NCBI GenBank assembly: GCA_015231915.1
Contig: JADGAR010000006.1
Coordinates: 1-64,000, forward strand
Reading direction: 5' to 3'
DNA: 64,000 nt
From: Magnetococcales bacterium
GTDB lineage: Bacteria; Pseudomonadota; Magnetococcia; Magnetococcales; Magnetaquicoccaceae
Positions 28,358-37,472 of the stretch are shown one piece after another (position 1 is the stretch's first letter; the number at the start of each line of letters is the position of its first letter). Both the position numbers and the translations under genes were made by a program. The notes beneath the pieces are model-generated. The model did not search any database. It was given only the letters and a program-made list of their open reading frames with translations, and was not told where the DNA came from.

Positions 28358-29224
28358 ATGAACATGCCTGCGGACCCGATTGCGCGGGCGGCACGGGAGA
28401 TCGCGGCTGCGGATGGACTGCTGGTGACCGCCGGGGCCGGGATGGGGGTGGATTCCGGGTTGCCGGACTTTCGTGGCGAGAGTGGTTTCTGGCGCGCCTA
28501 TCCGGTCATCGCCAGGCTGGGCATCTCCTTTCCCCAGATGGCCAACCCCTCCTGGTTCCGGAGGGATCCAAGGCTGGCCTGGGCCTTTTACGGCCACCGT
28601 CTGTCGCTCTACCGCGCCACACCGCCCCACGTCGGCTTTCGCCACCTTCTGGAGATGGGCGCCGGTCTGCCTTTCGGCTGTCATGTACTCACATCGAACG
28701 TGGACGGTCATTTCCAGCAGGCCGGTTTCGATCCGGAGCGGATCGAGGAGTGTCACGGTTCGATTCACCATCTGCAATGCACCCTGCCCTGCTCCGAGGA
28801 GATCTGGGAGGCTGCCGGGACCGACATCGCGATCGACGAGGAACATTTTCGCGCCGTGGGTTCCCTCCCCACGTGTCCCCGTTGCGGCGCCCTGGCCCGC
28901 CCGAACATCCTGATGTTCGGGGACGGCGCCTGGCTGGCGTGGCGCACGGAGCGGCAGACGGACCTGCTGCGCCGCTGGCTGGCGAATCTGGCCGCCGGCA
29001 ACCGGCGTCTGGTGATCGTGGAGATCGGCGCCGGACACGCAGTCCCCACCATCCGGCAAAGCTCGGAGTATTACGCAGCCCGGCTTCAGGCCACGCTGAT
29101 CCGCATCAATCCCCGGGATCACGACATTCCCGGACCGCCGCACATCGCGCTGCCCATGGGGGGATTGGCGGGGATCGAGGGGATCAAACGGGCTTGGGGC
29201 AACGCCCTGACCCGGCCAATGTGA
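28358..29224 (+). CDS. Sir2-family NAD-dependent deacylase
   Basis: A 288-aa sirtuin. The NAD-binding signature GAGMGVDSGLPDFRG is complete, followed by TSNVDGHFQQAGF and the catalytic His in ECHGSIH. The zinc site appears as QCTLPC with CPRCG further on, then RPNILMFGD. The long insert between the Cys pairs is unlike classic CobB and matches a subgroup sometimes annotated as Sir2-like protein deacetylases. It begins two bases after the CheX-like stop. No toxin or effector domain is fused, so a house-keeping deacylase is more likely than a defence NADase. Substrate unknown. Confidence 0.88.
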   Translation: MNMPADPIARAAREIAAADGLLVTAGAGMGVDSGLPDFRGESGFWRAYPVIARLGISFPQMANPSWFRRDPRLAWAFYGHRLSLYRATPPHVGFRHLLEMGAGLPFGCHVLTSNVDGHFQQAGFDPERIEECHGSIHHLQCTLPCSEEIWEAAGTDIAIDEEHFRAVGSLPTCPRCGALARPNILMFGDGAWLAWRTERQTDLLRRWLANLAAGNRRLVIVEIGAGHAVPTIRQSSEYYAARLQATLIRINPRDHDIPGPPHIALPMGGLAGIEGIKRAWGNALTRPM

Positions 29225-29253
29225 CAGGAACGATCCTCGGTTGGAGCATGCCA

Positions 29254-30522
29254 ATGAACAAACATGACAAGAAACCATTGATTCAATCCATTCAGGTTCG
29301 GAATCTGCTTTCGTTCGGACCGGATACGCCTGCAATGAATCTGCGTTCCCTGAATGTCCTGATTGGCGAAAATGGAGCCGGAAAATCCAATTTGATTGAT
29401 GTCATTGGCATTCTTCAAGCTGCGCCCACGAACCTTCTGATCCCCTTCAAGGGGAAAGCGTCTGGTGGCATTGCGGAATGGTTATGGAAGGGCGGCCATG
29501 GAGAGTCGGACAGTGAGCCTGTTCAAGCCTCGATTGAAGTACAACTGCACCATCCTGACACGCGTAAAGAAATCTTATTAAGACACAGACTCTCTTTTTC
29601 TGTGGCTGGACAAAAACTCGAATTGACGGACGAGGCCGTTGAAGATGCCCGTCCAGAACAGCAATATCATCATGACGTTCGTTTTTATTATCGCTTTCAG
29701 AGTGGTCGCCCGGTCCTGAGCGTATTTGCCTCGGATGAGGAGGAGGATGCGGGACGACAGCGTGGCAAGAGGGAACTCAAAAAGCAGGACGTGTCATTTG
29801 ATCAGTCGATTCTTTCTCAACGCAAAGATCCGGATCAGTATCCAGAGATCACCTATATTGCGAAACAATACACAGGCATCAAACTTTATCGCGAATGGCA
29901 TTTAGGGCGTAATGCACCACCCCGGCAACCGCATCCCTCCGACATGCCAGGCGACCATCTCAATGAAGACGCCAGTAATCTGGTTTTGGTTCTCAACGCA
30001 TTGGAGATGAATCCCCGTGCTCGCGAACGGTTATTGGACAAGATCAAGGAATTCAATGGCCGTTTTACGCGCATCTACCCAAAAGTGGAAATGGGGTCCA
30101 TTCAACTGTACCTGGAAGAAATCTTGTCGGCAGATACCAGACATTCCGCATTGATTCCCGCGAGTCGACTGTCCGATGGCACCATGCGATTCTTGTGTCT
30201 CCTGGCTGTGCTTTGCCATCCCAATCCTCCACCCCTGGTGTGCATCGAGGAACCGGAAATGGGGCTTCATCCGGATATTCTGCCTACGGTTGCGCAGTTG
30301 CTTCTTGAAGCCTCCGAGCGCACCCAACTGATTGTCACAACCCACTCCGACATCATTGTCGATGCGTTGACGGAAACCCCGGAAGCTGTTGTCGTCTGCG
30401 AGAAACAAAATGGCCAGACGCGAATGCGGCGCCTGGAACAAAAGGATTTGCAAGCTTGGATCACGGACTACCGCCTGGGTCAGGCATGGTTGAATGGCAA
30501 AGTTGGAGCCACCAGATGGTAA
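29254..30522 (+). CDS. OLD-like AAA/ABC-type ATPase (AAA_21), first gene of an ATPase-DUF4276 pair
   Basis: A 422-aa SMC/ABC-type ATPase without a fused nuclease. The start at 29254 has GGAG seven bases upstream. Walker A is GENGAGKS (residues 38-45), the signature region is ASRLSDGTMRFLCLL, Walker B is LVCIEEPEMGLHPD, and the H loop is TTHSDIIV. A helical arm of about 200 residues separates the halves. Such ATPases commonly pair with a DUF4276 or Toprim-like nuclease gene in phage-defence loci. A DUF4276-like start overlaps the stop here but is frameshifted, so the pair looks inactive. Base composition is visibly less GC-rich than the sirtuin before it, hinting at transfer. Confidence 0.85.
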   Translation: MNKHDKKPLIQSIQVRNLLSFGPDTPAMNLRSLNVLIGENGAGKSNLIDVIGILQAAPTNLLIPFKGKASGGIAEWLWKGGHGESDSEPVQASIEVQLHHPDTRKEILLRHRLSFSVAGQKLELTDEAVEDARPEQQYHHDVRFYYRFQSGRPVLSVFASDEEEDAGRQRGKRELKKQDVSFDQSILSQRKDPDQYPEITYIAKQYTGIKLYREWHLGRNAPPRQPHPSDMPGDHLNEDASNLVLVLNALEMNPRARERLLDKIKEFNGRFTRIYPKVEMGSIQLYLEEILSADTRHSALIPASRLSDGTMRFLCLLAVLCHPNPPPLVCIEEPEMGLHPDILPTVAQLLLEASERTQLIVTTHSDIIVDALTETPEAVVVCEKQNGQTRMRRLEQKDLQAWITDYRLGQAWLNGKVGATRW

Positions 30523-30774
30523 CCGTGAAGCTGTATTATCGAAGGAGGTGGAGAGAAGGATCAGGCAGGCAAGGATCTCCCGATCAAAATTTTTGCCATT
30601 TTGGAGCCTCCGGATCCAGAAAAGGTTGCGAAGGCATCTCCTTGGGCTTGCCGCCTATTGCGGACTCTTGCAGACAAACTCAAGGCACCATGCAAACAAA
30701 AATGGCAAAACTGTTCCATTCCAATTATTGCGCGCCCGTCAACGGAATCTCCGCCCCATCAATGTAAAGATTGA
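30516..30774 (+). pseudogene. Frameshifted and shortened DUF4276-family gene
   Basis: An ATG at 30516 overlaps the ATPase stop (ATGGTAA) and encodes MVTVKLYY, the usual DUF4276 opening. At about 30537-30540 one extra T shifts the frame; in the next frame the text continues EGGGEKDQAGKDLP and then runs to DPEKVAKASPWACRLLRTL, close to the family's C-terminal segment, ending at a stop at 30772-30774. Intact members are about 180-220 residues, so the middle is also deleted: only about 85 codons remain. DUF4276 proteins are Toprim-related partners of OLD-like ATPases. Family assignment is from memory of motifs. The tail overlaps the 3' end of the opposite-strand gene by 50 bases. Confidence 0.6.
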
Positions 30775-31051
30775 CATCCGGCGCAAACATCCCCTGCTTG
30801 ATGGTGACCAGCCCCTTGCGGCCATTCACCTGAAACGGGACCTTGTGCAGCCCGCCCATGCCGCTGACACGACCGGAGCCGACATCGGCGGCATCCAGGA
30901 CCACCCGGTAGACACTCACCGTGAAATCCTGCTGCACCTCGACGGCGATCTCATGGCCGTCGTAGCGGGCCAGCCAGACGCCGTTCACCCCGGCGAGGGC
31001 ATCGCACGACAAGAACCCCCACAGCGACAACGCCAGCCAAAATGTTCGCAT
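30725..31051 (-). CDS. Small exported protein of unknown function
   Basis: A 108-aa protein with a clear signal peptide (MRTFWLALSLWGFLSCDALA, cleavage after ALA), leaving about 87 residues of beta-rich sequence (GVWLARYDGHEIAVEVQ, MFAPDVNLYIDGAEIPL). AGGAGG lies about 8 bases before the ATG at 31051. I do not recognise the family. Its 5' end, ribosome site included, lies within the 167-base repeat that also holds the parC tail, and a second decayed copy of its first 17 codons lies directly after parC. This suggests it originally followed parC as part of that operon and was displaced by the MNT insertion. Confidence 0.7.
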   Translation of the reverse strand: MRTFWLALSLWGFLSCDALAGVNGVWLARYDGHEIAVEVQQDFTVSVYRVVLDAADVGSGRVSGMGGLHKVPFQVNGRKGLVTIKQGMFAPDVNLYIDGAEIPLTGAQ

Positions 31052-31211
31052 CCCACACGCCTCCTCTTCAGAACAACTCCCTGGTATACCCCTTGCCCGC
31101 CTCCACCGGGGAGGCGCCCGTGCCGACGAACACCGCCCCGAAAAGAAATCCATGGGGCAGCATCATCCCACAGGTGCCTGTCTGGCCCGCCACCCCGCCA
31201 GATCGATCACC
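31045..31211. repeat. Direct repeat copy A: duplicated parC 3' end plus 5' end of the exported-protein gene
   Basis: This 167-base stretch is about 90% identical to 31625-31792, in the same orientation. It contains the last codons of parC (GMMLPHGF to GYTRELF and stop), the AGGAGG ribosome site and the first bases of the small exported-protein gene. The two copies bracket about 413 bases holding the MNT gene and a HEPN start. Confidence 0.9.
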
Positions 31212-31259
31212 GGCTTGTGCCATGGTCAACAGCATGCGGGCGGTTTCAAGATCGCTCAT
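31068..31259 (-). pseudogene. HEPN gene remnant fused to a copy of the parC tail
   Basis: The ATG at 31259 overlaps the MNT stop by 14 bases. The first residues, MSDLETARMLLTMAQ, are what one expects at the start of a HEPN-domain partner of an MNT protein. After about 16 codons the sequence passes at 31211 into the duplicated parC 3' end and stops as parC does (GYTRELF). The HEPN catalytic R-x4-6-H motif is absent, so no active toxin can be made. A 63-aa chimeric peptide could still be translated. Confidence 0.65.
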
Positions 31260-31581
31260 ACAGCACCCGCCCTTCTCGCAAGGCCTGATGCACCAGATGA
31301 CAGCTTGCTCCCCGGAATTTCTCGATCTCCTCCCGACTGTAAATCAGGATATCCGCAGCCACAGGAAAACGCATCATGGCCCTTGCCAATCGCGCCATCT
31401 CCCGGTAACGGCTGCGCTCCGGGCCGAAGGGGGCGGACTCCACGACCAACAGATCGATATCGGAGTCGCTTTGCGCCTCGCCACGGGCATGAGAGCCGAA
31501 GAGGATCACCTGTTCCGGGTCCGCCATCTCGACGATGATCCGGGTCGCTTCTTTCAACAGATCCGCAGTTTCGGCGTTCAT
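31246..31581 (-). CDS. MNT-type nucleotidyltransferase (MntA-like antitoxin), orphaned
   Basis: A 111-aa minimal nucleotidyltransferase. The start at 31581 has GGAGGGGG seven bases upstream. The motif GSHARGEAQSDSDIDLLVV carries the Gly-Ser and the two metal-binding Asp of the pol-beta fold. MNT proteins of MNT-HEPN toxin-antitoxin modules neutralise the HEPN RNase by adding AMP to it. Here the HEPN gene is reduced to its first codons. A sister gene at 49004-49330 shares the SHARG motif, the ALREGRV end and the same overlap arrangement. Confidence 0.85.
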   Translation of the reverse strand: MNAETADLLKEATRIIVEMADPEQVILFGSHARGEAQSDSDIDLLVVESAPFGPERSRYREMARLARAMMRFPVAADILIYSREEIEKFRGASCHLVHQALREGRVLYERS

Positions 31582-31631
31582 GCCGACACCCCCTCCACGC
31601 CATTCGCCAGCGCGAGCCACAAGGTTCGCAG
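31578..31631 (-). pseudogene. 17-codon remnant of the small exported-protein gene
   Basis: In repeat copy B the ATG has become CTG, and the following codons read RTLWLALA, parallel to RTFWLALS in the intact gene at 30725-31051, before reaching a stop that overlaps the MNT start. Together with the repeat it shows where the exported-protein gene began before the insertion. Confidence 0.6.
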
Positions 31632-31792
31632 CCCACACGCCTCCTCTTCAGAACAACTCCCTGGTATACCCCTTGCCCGCCTCCACCGGGGAGGCGCCCG
31701 TGCCGGCGAACACCGCCCCGGAGAGAAATCCATGGGGCAGCATCATCCCACGGGTGCCCCGCCTGGCCTGCCACACCGCCAGATCGATCACC
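31625..31792. repeat. Direct repeat copy B: true parC 3' end
   Basis: Same-orientation partner of 31045-31211, shifted by about 580 bases with a one-base length difference. This copy is continuous with the full parC gene and so is the original. Confidence 0.9.
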
Positions 31793-33909
31793 TGCTTCTG
31801 CCTCCTGCCCGTGTCCAGGGTCACCCCCTGCGCCGGATCGAAGGTCACCACGTCCACTTGCACCTCATCGCTGAGCAGCCGCTGAATGCGTACCCCCTGG
31901 CCACGGGACATCAGAGGAAATTCCTCCAGGTTGCACACCAGCATGCGCCGCCCCTGCCCGATGGCCGCCACCCCGCTCCCCTTGACGGGATGCAGATGCA
32001 ACAGGCGATCCCCCTCCTTGAGGATCAACCATTGCTTGCCATCGCGCCGGCTGGCGATCAGGTCGGACCCCAAAATGCGAAACCCCTGCCCCTGACGCGT
32101 GACAACGAAATACTCCTGCTCGGCTGCGGGGGCGAGCATCCACACCACCGCATCCCCCCCCTCGATGCCGAACAGCACCGTCAACGGATCCCCGAACCCC
32201 TTGCCCGAGGACAACTTGTCCGCCAGCGTGGAATAGGCCTTTCCCGAAGAGGTGATGAACGTGATCCAGTCGTTGGCATACGCCTTGATCGCCATCAAAA
32301 ACCCGTCCTCGCCCTTGAAACGGAGTTTTTCCGGATCCAGGTCGTCGTGCCCCCGCACGCTGCGCACCCAACCCAGTCGGGACAGAATCACGGTGAGCGG
32401 CTCACGGGGGGCGAGATCCTCCGGCTTGAGGACCACCTCCCCGCTCGGGGCCGCCAGCAACTCGGTGCGGCGGGGATCGACGAACTCTGTCCGGGTCCGG
32501 CGCAACTCCCCGCCGATCACCTCCCACAGTTTGGCATCGTCGGCCAGCAGGGCCTCCAGTTCCCTGGCCCTGGCCTCCTTCTCCGCCATCTCCTTGCGGA
32601 TTTCCATCTCCTCCAGACGCCGCAAGGCGCGCAGACGCAGATTCAGGATCGCCTCGGCCTGCCCGGCGTCCAGCGCGAAACGGGCCATCAACACCGGGGC
32701 CGGATGATCGTGCTCCTTGATGATGGCGATCACTTCGTCGATGTTCAGATGGGCCAGCAGATGGGCCGCCAACAGATGCAGCCGCTCCCCGATGCGGGCC
32801 AGCTCGAAACGGGAATGGCGCTGGTGGACCTCGAAACGGTGATCCAGCCAGGCCCGCAGGAGTTGCCGCAGGTCCATCACCTGGGGACGCCCGTGATCGA
32901 TGACGTTGAAATTCATCGTCACCCGGGTCTCCAGGTCGGTGTTCTTGTACAGATAGGCCAGGAGCATCTCCGGATCCTGGCGGATCGACTTGGGTTCCAG
33001 GACGATGCGGATTTTCTCGTCCGATTCGTCGCGCACGTCCTCCAGAAAGGTGCTCTTCTGTTCGACGATCAACTGCGCGATGCGTTCGATCAGCCGGGAT
33101 TTCTGGACCTGATAGGGAATCTCGGTCACCACCAGCCGCCAGGCCCCGCGCGGCAGATCCTCCCTGGCGATGCGGGCGCGCAAGCGCAGGGTGCCGCGAC
33201 CGCTCTCGTAGACCGCCAGCCGCTCGGCAAAATCGGAGACCAGCACCCCTCCGGTGGGAAAATCGGGGCCGGGCAACACCGACAACAGTCGGGCGACCGG
33301 CGCCTGCGGTTCCTGGATCAACAGCAGGCAGGCATCGATCACCTCTCCCACATTGTGGGGAGGCAACGAGGTGGACATCCCCACCGCAATCCCGGTGGAA
33401 CCGTTGGCCAGCAGATTGGGAAAACGGGCAGGCAATACCACCGGCTCCCGCAACGAGCCGTCGTAGGTGTCGGAAAAATCCACCACCTCGGCGTCGAGGT
33501 GCTCCATCAGGGCCTGGGCGACCCGCGTGAGCCGGGCCTCGGTATAACGCATGGCCGCTGCGCCGTCCCCGTCGATGTTGCCGAAATTGCCCTGACCGTC
33601 CACCAGGGGATAACGAACCGCGAACTCCTGGGCCAGACGGACCATGGCGTCGTAGGCGGCCTGATCGCCGTGGGGATGGAACTTGCCGATCACATCCCCC
33701 ACCACCCGCGCCGACTTCTTGAAGGTGGAGCCGGGATCCAGATTCAAGGCGCGCATGGCGAACAGAATGCGCCGGTGAACCGGCTTCAGCCCGTCGCGAA
33801 CGTCGGGCAGGGAGCGGCTGATGATGGTGGAAAGGGCATAGGCGAGATAACGGGTCTCCAGTTCCACCCGGAGCGGGGCATCCGCCACATGACCGGCATC
33901 GGATCTCAA
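31648..33909 (-). CDS. parC: DNA topoisomerase IV subunit A
   Basis: A 753-aa protein, E. coli ParC 752. The winged-helix region has [19 protein letters not shown] and the catalytic Tyr lies in [31 protein letters not shown] covers the quinolone-resistance region, with Asp at the position that is Ser in E. coli. The C-terminal half has beta-propeller blades. With ParE, not in this window, it decatenates daughter chromosomes. Its ATG overlaps the recA stop (ATGA), so recA-parC is an operon. The last about 45 codons are duplicated downstream. Confidence 0.93.
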   Translation of the reverse strand: MRSDAGHVADAPLRVELETRYLAYALSTIISRSLPDVRDGLKPVHRRILFAMRALNLDPGSTFKKSARVVGDVIGKFHPHGDQAAYDAMVRLAQEFAVRYPLVDGQGNFGNIDGDGAAAMRYTEARLTRVAQALMEHLDAEVVDFSDTYDGSLREPVVLPARFPNLLANGSTGIAVGMSTSLPPHNVGEVIDACLLLIQEPQAPVARLLSVLPGPDFPTGGVLVSDFAERLAVYESGRGTLRLRARIAREDLPRGAWRLVVTEIPYQVQKSRLIERIAQLIVEQKSTFLEDVRDESDEKIRIVLEPKSIRQDPEMLLAYLYKNTDLETRVTMNFNVIDHGRPQVMDLRQLLRAWLDHRFEVHQRHSRFELARIGERLHLLAAHLLAHLNIDEVIAIIKEHDHPAPVLMARFALDAGQAEAILNLRLRALRRLEEMEIRKEMAEKEARARELEALLADDAKLWEVIGGELRRTRTEFVDPRRTELLAAPSGEVVLKPEDLAPREPLTVILSRLGWVRSVRGHDDLDPEKLRFKGEDGFLMAIKAYANDWITFITSSGKAYSTLADKLSSGKGFGDPLTVLFGIEGGDAVVWMLAPAAEQEYFVVTRQGQGFRILGSDLIASRRDGKQWLILKEGDRLLHLHPVKGSGVAAIGQGRRMLVCNLEEFPLMSRGQGVRIQRLLSDEVQVDVVTFDPAQGVTLDTGRRQKQVIDLAVWQARRGTRGMMLPHGFLSGAVFAGTGASPVEAGKGYTRELF

Positions 33910-35054
33910 GAATCCCCTCCCTCGTACTCACTCGCCTCGTCCGTGGATGCGACCGGACGACCCGATGCGCGGGCCGACGGACGGCCACTTCCCTTGCCTC
34001 CCTTGGGCGAAGCCTGCCCGCCGGAAAACAGACGTCCCTCGCCACCCGGACCACGCTTGGAGGGCAGACCCACATGCTCCCGCAGGCGATCCTCGAGGCG
34101 GTAGAGCACCTCCGGGTTCTCCTGGAGATACTGCTTGACGTTCTCCCTGCCCTGGCCGATGCGATCCCCATCCAGGGCGAACCAGGCGCCGGACTTCTCG
34201 ATCAGCTTCTCCTCCACGGCCATATCCAGGACCTCCCCCGCCAGGGAGATCCCCTCGCCGTAATTGATGTCGAACTCGACACTGCGAAACGGCGGTGCGT
34301 GCTTGTTCTTGACCACCTTCACCTTGCAGCGGGCGCCAACCACCTGATCCTTGTCCTTGATCCCCGCGATGCGCCGGATGTCCAGCCGCACCGAGGCATA
34401 GAACTTCAGGGCGTTGCCGCCGGTGGTGGTCTCGGGATTGCCGAACATCACCCCGATCTTCTGCCGGATCTGGTTGATGAACAACACCACGGCCTGGGAG
34501 CGGCTGATGGAGCCGGTCAGCTTGCGCAGCGCCTGGGACATCAGACGGGCCTGCAACCCCATGTGGGAATCCCCCATCTCGCCGTCGAGTTCGGCCTTGG
34601 GGGTCAATGCGGCCACCGAGTCCACCACCACCAGTTCCACCGCGCCGGAACGGACCAGCATGTCCACGATCTCCAGGGCCTGTTCCCCGGTGTCGGGCTG
34701 ACTGATGAGCAGTTCCTCGATGTTCACCCCCAGCTTGCGGGCGTATCCGGGATCCAGGGCATGTTCCGCGTCCACGAAGGCGGCGACCCCTCCGGCCTTC
34801 TGCACCTCAGCGGCCACGTGCAACGCCAGGGTGGTCTTGCCGGAGGCCTCCGGCCCGAACACCTCCACCACCCGCCCCCGCGGCAGACCGCCGATCCCCA
34901 GGGCGATGTCCACCCCCAGCGAACCGGTGGAGATCACCGGGACATCCGCCGCCGCCGCCGCGCTCATGCGCATGATGGCCCCCTTGCCGCACTGCCGTTC
35001 GATCTGCGCGATGGCCGCTTCCAGCGCCTTGGCCTTTTCCGTATCGAGTGCCAT
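33906..35054 (-). CDS. recA: Recombinase RecA
   Basis: A 382-aa recombinase, slightly longer than E. coli RecA (353) because of a C-terminal tail. Walker A is [13 protein letters not shown], Walker [11 protein letters not shown]; loop L1 has [21 protein letters not shown] in part and loop L2 [18 protein letters not shown] in part. The tail beyond residue about 335 is Gly/Ser/Lys-rich and ends acidic ([11 protein letters not shown]), as in other RecA tails that damp DNA binding. The ATG at 35054 lies close to AGGAG and TAAGG. It forms filaments for homologous recombination and SOS induction. A palindrome upstream may be the operator. Confidence 0.97.
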   Translation of the reverse strand: MALDTEKAKALEAAIAQIERQCGKGAIMRMSAAAAADVPVISTGSLGVDIALGIGGLPRGRVVEVFGPEASGKTTLALHVAAEVQKAGGVAAFVDAEHALDPGYARKLGVNIEELLISQPDTGEQALEIVDMLVRSGAVELVVVDSVAALTPKAELDGEMGDSHMGLQARLMSQALRKLTGSISRSQAVVLFINQIRQKIGVMFGNPETTTGGNALKFYASVRLDIRRIAGIKDKDQVVGARCKVKVVKNKHAPPFRSVEFDINYGEGISLAGEVLDMAVEEKLIEKSGAWFALDGDRIGQGRENVKQYLQENPEVLYRLEDRLREHVGLPSKRGPGGEGRLFSGGQASPKGGKGSGRPSARASGRPVASTDEASEYEGGDS

Positions 35055-35097
35055 CCTTACCTGACTCCTTTTTTTTATGTCAAAATGTCGATACCCC

Positions 35098-35120
35098 GGT
35101 TGCCCAACTCCCGGGAAACC
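35098..35120. promoter_or_regulatory. 23-base inverted repeat upstream of recA (possible operator)
   Basis: GGTTGCCC and GGGAAACC are separated by seven bases and pair as an imperfect palindrome (one mismatch). It lies about 45 bases before the recA start, within the 152-base gap between divergent recA and pilT, so it could bind a dimeric repressor such as LexA. It does not match the E. coli (CTG-N10-CAG) or the usual alphaproteobacterial (GTTC-N7-GTTC) SOS box, so the LexA link is a guess. Confidence 0.35.
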
Positions 35121-35206
35121 GTGTAAGATGATCCTTCCCATTTTTACGAAACGCAATCGTTTTTCGGTAATTTTCTCCAAATGGCCCGAAAAAAGGAACC
35201 CCCGTC

Positions 35207-36256
35207 ATGAGCAAGAAAGTCGATATTTCCGAACTGTTGGCCTTCAGCGTCAAGAACAAGGCCTCGGACCTGCACATCTCCTCCGGCATGCCGCCTTTGA
35301 TCCGGGTGGACGGCGACATCCGGCGCATCGATGTCCCCAACCTGGAAGCCGACGAGGTGAAGGGGATGATCTACGACATCATGAACGACAAACAGCGCAA
35401 GGAATACGAAGAAGAGTACGAAAACGACTTCTCCTTCGCAATCCCCGGCCTGGCGCGCTTCCGTGTCAACGCCTTCAACCAGCATCGCGGCCCGGCGGCG
35501 GTCTTCCGGACCATCCCCTCGGAGATCCTCACCCTGGAACAGCTCGGCGCCCCGGAAATCTTCAAGGAGTTCGCCGATACCCCCCGCGGTCTGGTGCTGG
35601 TCACCGGGCCGACCGGCTCCGGCAAATCCACCACCCTGGCCGCCATGATCGACTACAAGAACAAATCCGAATACGGCCACATCCTCACCATGGAGGATCC
35701 CATCGAGTTCGTGCATGAGTCAAAAAAATGTCTCATCAATCAGCGCGAGATCCACCGGGACAGCAAATCCTTCGCCGCAGCCCTGCGCTCCGCGCTCCGC
35801 GAAGACCCGGATGTCATCCTGGTGGGCGAAATGCGCGACCTGGAAACCATCCGCCTGGCCCTGAGCGCGGCGGAAACCGGCCACCTGGTCTTCGGCACCC
35901 TCCACACCACCTCGGCGGCCAAGACCATCGACCGTATCGTGGATGTCTTCCCCGCAGCGGAAAAGGACATGATCCGCACCATGCTCTCGGAGTCCATCCG
36001 CGCCATTATCTCCCAGAACCTGCTCAAGAAAAAAGGTGGCGGACGGATCGCAGCCCACGAAATCCTGGTTGGCTCCCCGGCCATCCGCAACCTGATCCGG
36101 GAAAACAAGGTGGCGCAAATGTATTCCTCCATCCAGACCGGTCGCGCCTTGGGCATGCAAACCTTGGAACAATGTTTGCAAGAATTGCTCGCCAAGGGCC
36201 TCATTTCCAAGGAAGCGGCTCGCGACAAGGCCAACATCAAAGACGGGTTCAAATAA
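35207..36256 (+). CDS. pilT: Type IV pilus retraction ATPase PilT
   Basis: A 349-aa hexameric motor that depolymerises type IV pili at the inner membrane. The N-terminal PAS-like domain (KASDLHISSGMPPLIRVDGD) is followed by Walker A GPTGSGKSTT, the Asp and His boxes (ILTMEDPIEFVH, GHLVFGTLHT) and the Walker B region VILVGEMRDLETI. The PilT hallmark motif AIRNLIRE is present, separating it from the two PilU-type genes further on. AAAAGGAA lies about nine bases before the ATG. Two FlgO-type lipoprotein genes follow after 28 bases. Confidence 0.96.
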   Translation: MSKKVDISELLAFSVKNKASDLHISSGMPPLIRVDGDIRRIDVPNLEADEVKGMIYDIMNDKQRKEYEEEYENDFSFAIPGLARFRVNAFNQHRGPAAVFRTIPSEILTLEQLGAPEIFKEFADTPRGLVLVTGPTGSGKSTTLAAMIDYKNKSEYGHILTMEDPIEFVHESKKCLINQREIHRDSKSFAAALRSALREDPDVILVGEMRDLETIRLALSAAETGHLVFGTLHTTSAAKTIDRIVDVFPAAEKDMIRTMLSESIRAIISQNLLKKKGGGRIAAHEILVGSPAIRNLIRENKVAQMYSSIQTGRALGMQTLEQCLQELLAKGLISKEAARDKANIKDGFK

Positions 36257-36284
36257 GCTCCATTGCACGAGGGTAAAGAGTTCC

Positions 36285-36896
36285 ATGAACAAGGTCCGCT
36301 CCACCATTACCGCCCTGCTGAGCGCCGCGCTCATCGGGGGGTGCGCCTACATGAACGACCTGCAAAACCAGTTGCAGCTCACTACCGAACCGCAGGTCAT
36401 TCAAAGCGAGGTGGATCTGATCCGCATGAGTCATGCCCTGACCGATGCGCTGGTGGCGGAGTTGCGCAAGAATCACCCCTCCTTCCACCAGCGCAAACCC
36501 ATTCTTGTCACCAGCTTCGTGGACCGCAGCCAGTTGGACAGCACCTCCGAACTGGGCAACCTCCTCTCCGACCACGTCGCCTCCCGCTTCACCCAGCAGG
36601 GGTTCACCGTGGTGGAACCCAAGCTGCGCAAATCCCTGGCCATCCGCCAGAATCAGGGTGAGTTCATCCTCTCCCGCGACATCGAAAAGATCAGCCAGGA
36701 CAACAAGGCCTACGCCGTGGTCACCGGAACCTATACCGAAACCCGCGAAACCCTGGACTTCACCTCGCGCATCATCGCCCTCAACAGCCGGCAGGTCCTG
36801 GCCTCCGTGGATGCCAAGGTCCCCATGGGCCCCAACACCCGCAATCTGCTGCTCAACCTGAACAACGGCACCGACATGAAGGTCGTCACGCAATGA
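36285..36896 (+). CDS. FlgO-family outer-membrane lipoprotein
   Basis: A 203-aa lipoprotein. The signal peptide ends in the lipobox LIGGC (Cys near residue 20), and the residue after Cys is Ala, which permits outer-membrane sorting. The mature part matches the FlgO domain: ALTDALVAELRKN, ILVTSFVDRSQLDSTSELG, SRFTQQGFTVVEPKLRKS and AYAVVTGTYTETRETL. In Vibrio FlgO helps flagellar stability; here the neighbour is pilT, so a role at the pilus base or another outer-membrane machine is equally possible. It overlaps the next lipoprotein gene by four bases (ATGA). Confidence 0.85.
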   Translation: MNKVRSTITALLSAALIGGCAYMNDLQNQLQLTTEPQVIQSEVDLIRMSHALTDALVAELRKNHPSFHQRKPILVTSFVDRSQLDSTSELGNLLSDHVASRFTQQGFTVVEPKLRKSLAIRQNQGEFILSRDIEKISQDNKAYAVVTGTYTETRETLDFTSRIIALNSRQVLASVDAKVPMGPNTRNLLLNLNNGTDMKVVTQ

Positions 36897-37441
36897 AACC
36901 GGTCTTTTTCGCCCTGACCCTGGCTGCCCTGCTGACCGCCGGCTGCTCGACAGGACCGGATCCCTATCCCCTGGTGTCGGTCCCCCTGACCGCCACCCAG
37001 GAGGTGGAACCCGCCGAGGTCGCCCATCAGGCCGCCGATGCCATGATCACCGACCTCAAGGACAGGCTGGACCAACGGGAAGTGATCCTCCCCGCCTCCT
37101 TCGTGGACGAGGGGAACATGGAAAAGAGCTCGGCGCTCGGTCGCCTGCTCGCCAGACAGATGGCCTCGCGCTTCACCCAGGCCGGCCACTCCATGGTGGA
37201 GATCGCCCTGCGCAAGGACGTGCTCCTCAAGAAGGGCGCGGGTCAGTTCGCCCTCTCCCAGGAGATCAAGGAGATCCGCAAGACCCACAAGGTCTCGGCG
37301 GTCCTGGCCGGCAGTTACGTCACGGCCCGCAACCGCATCTACGTCAATGCCCAGCTCATCCGGGCCAGGGACGGCGTGGTGCTGGCCTCCAACGATTTCA
37401 GCATGCCCCTGACCACCAACCTCCGCGTCCTGCTGCGTTAG
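36893..37441 (+). CDS. Second FlgO-family lipoprotein
   Basis: A 182-aa protein with lipobox LTAGC and Ser after the Cys. The same fold markers as its upstream neighbour recur in a diverged form: AADAMITDLKDRL, ILPASFVDEGNMEKSSALG, SRFTQAGHSMVEIALRKD and SAVLAGSYVTARNRIYV. The pair probably arose by tandem duplication and may form a hetero-oligomer. Start codon coupled to the previous stop. Confidence 0.83.
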   Translation: MKPVFFALTLAALLTAGCSTGPDPYPLVSVPLTATQEVEPAEVAHQAADAMITDLKDRLDQREVILPASFVDEGNMEKSSALGRLLARQMASRFTQAGHSMVEIALRKDVLLKKGAGQFALSQEIKEIRKTHKVSAVLAGSYVTARNRIYVNAQLIRARDGVVLASNDFSMPLTTNLRVLLR

Positions 37442-37472
37442 TTCCCCGGCAGGGCGCGGAAGCGCTCTCCAC

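Noticed and set aside
28358-29224. Sirtuin as defence NADase effector together with the following ATPase
   Set aside because: Complete deacylase-type motifs, zinc site and high-GC codon use tie it to the housekeeping side; the ATPase is of different composition and has its own DUF4276 partner.
30494-31288. 264-codon plus-strand frame after the OLD-like ATPase
   Set aside because: Third frame across the DUF4276 remnant and antisense to two minus-strand genes; the DUF4276 reading explains the start better.
31042-34104. 1020-codon plus-strand frame opposite parC
   Set aside because: parC and MNT on the minus strand are certain; the frame is antisense.
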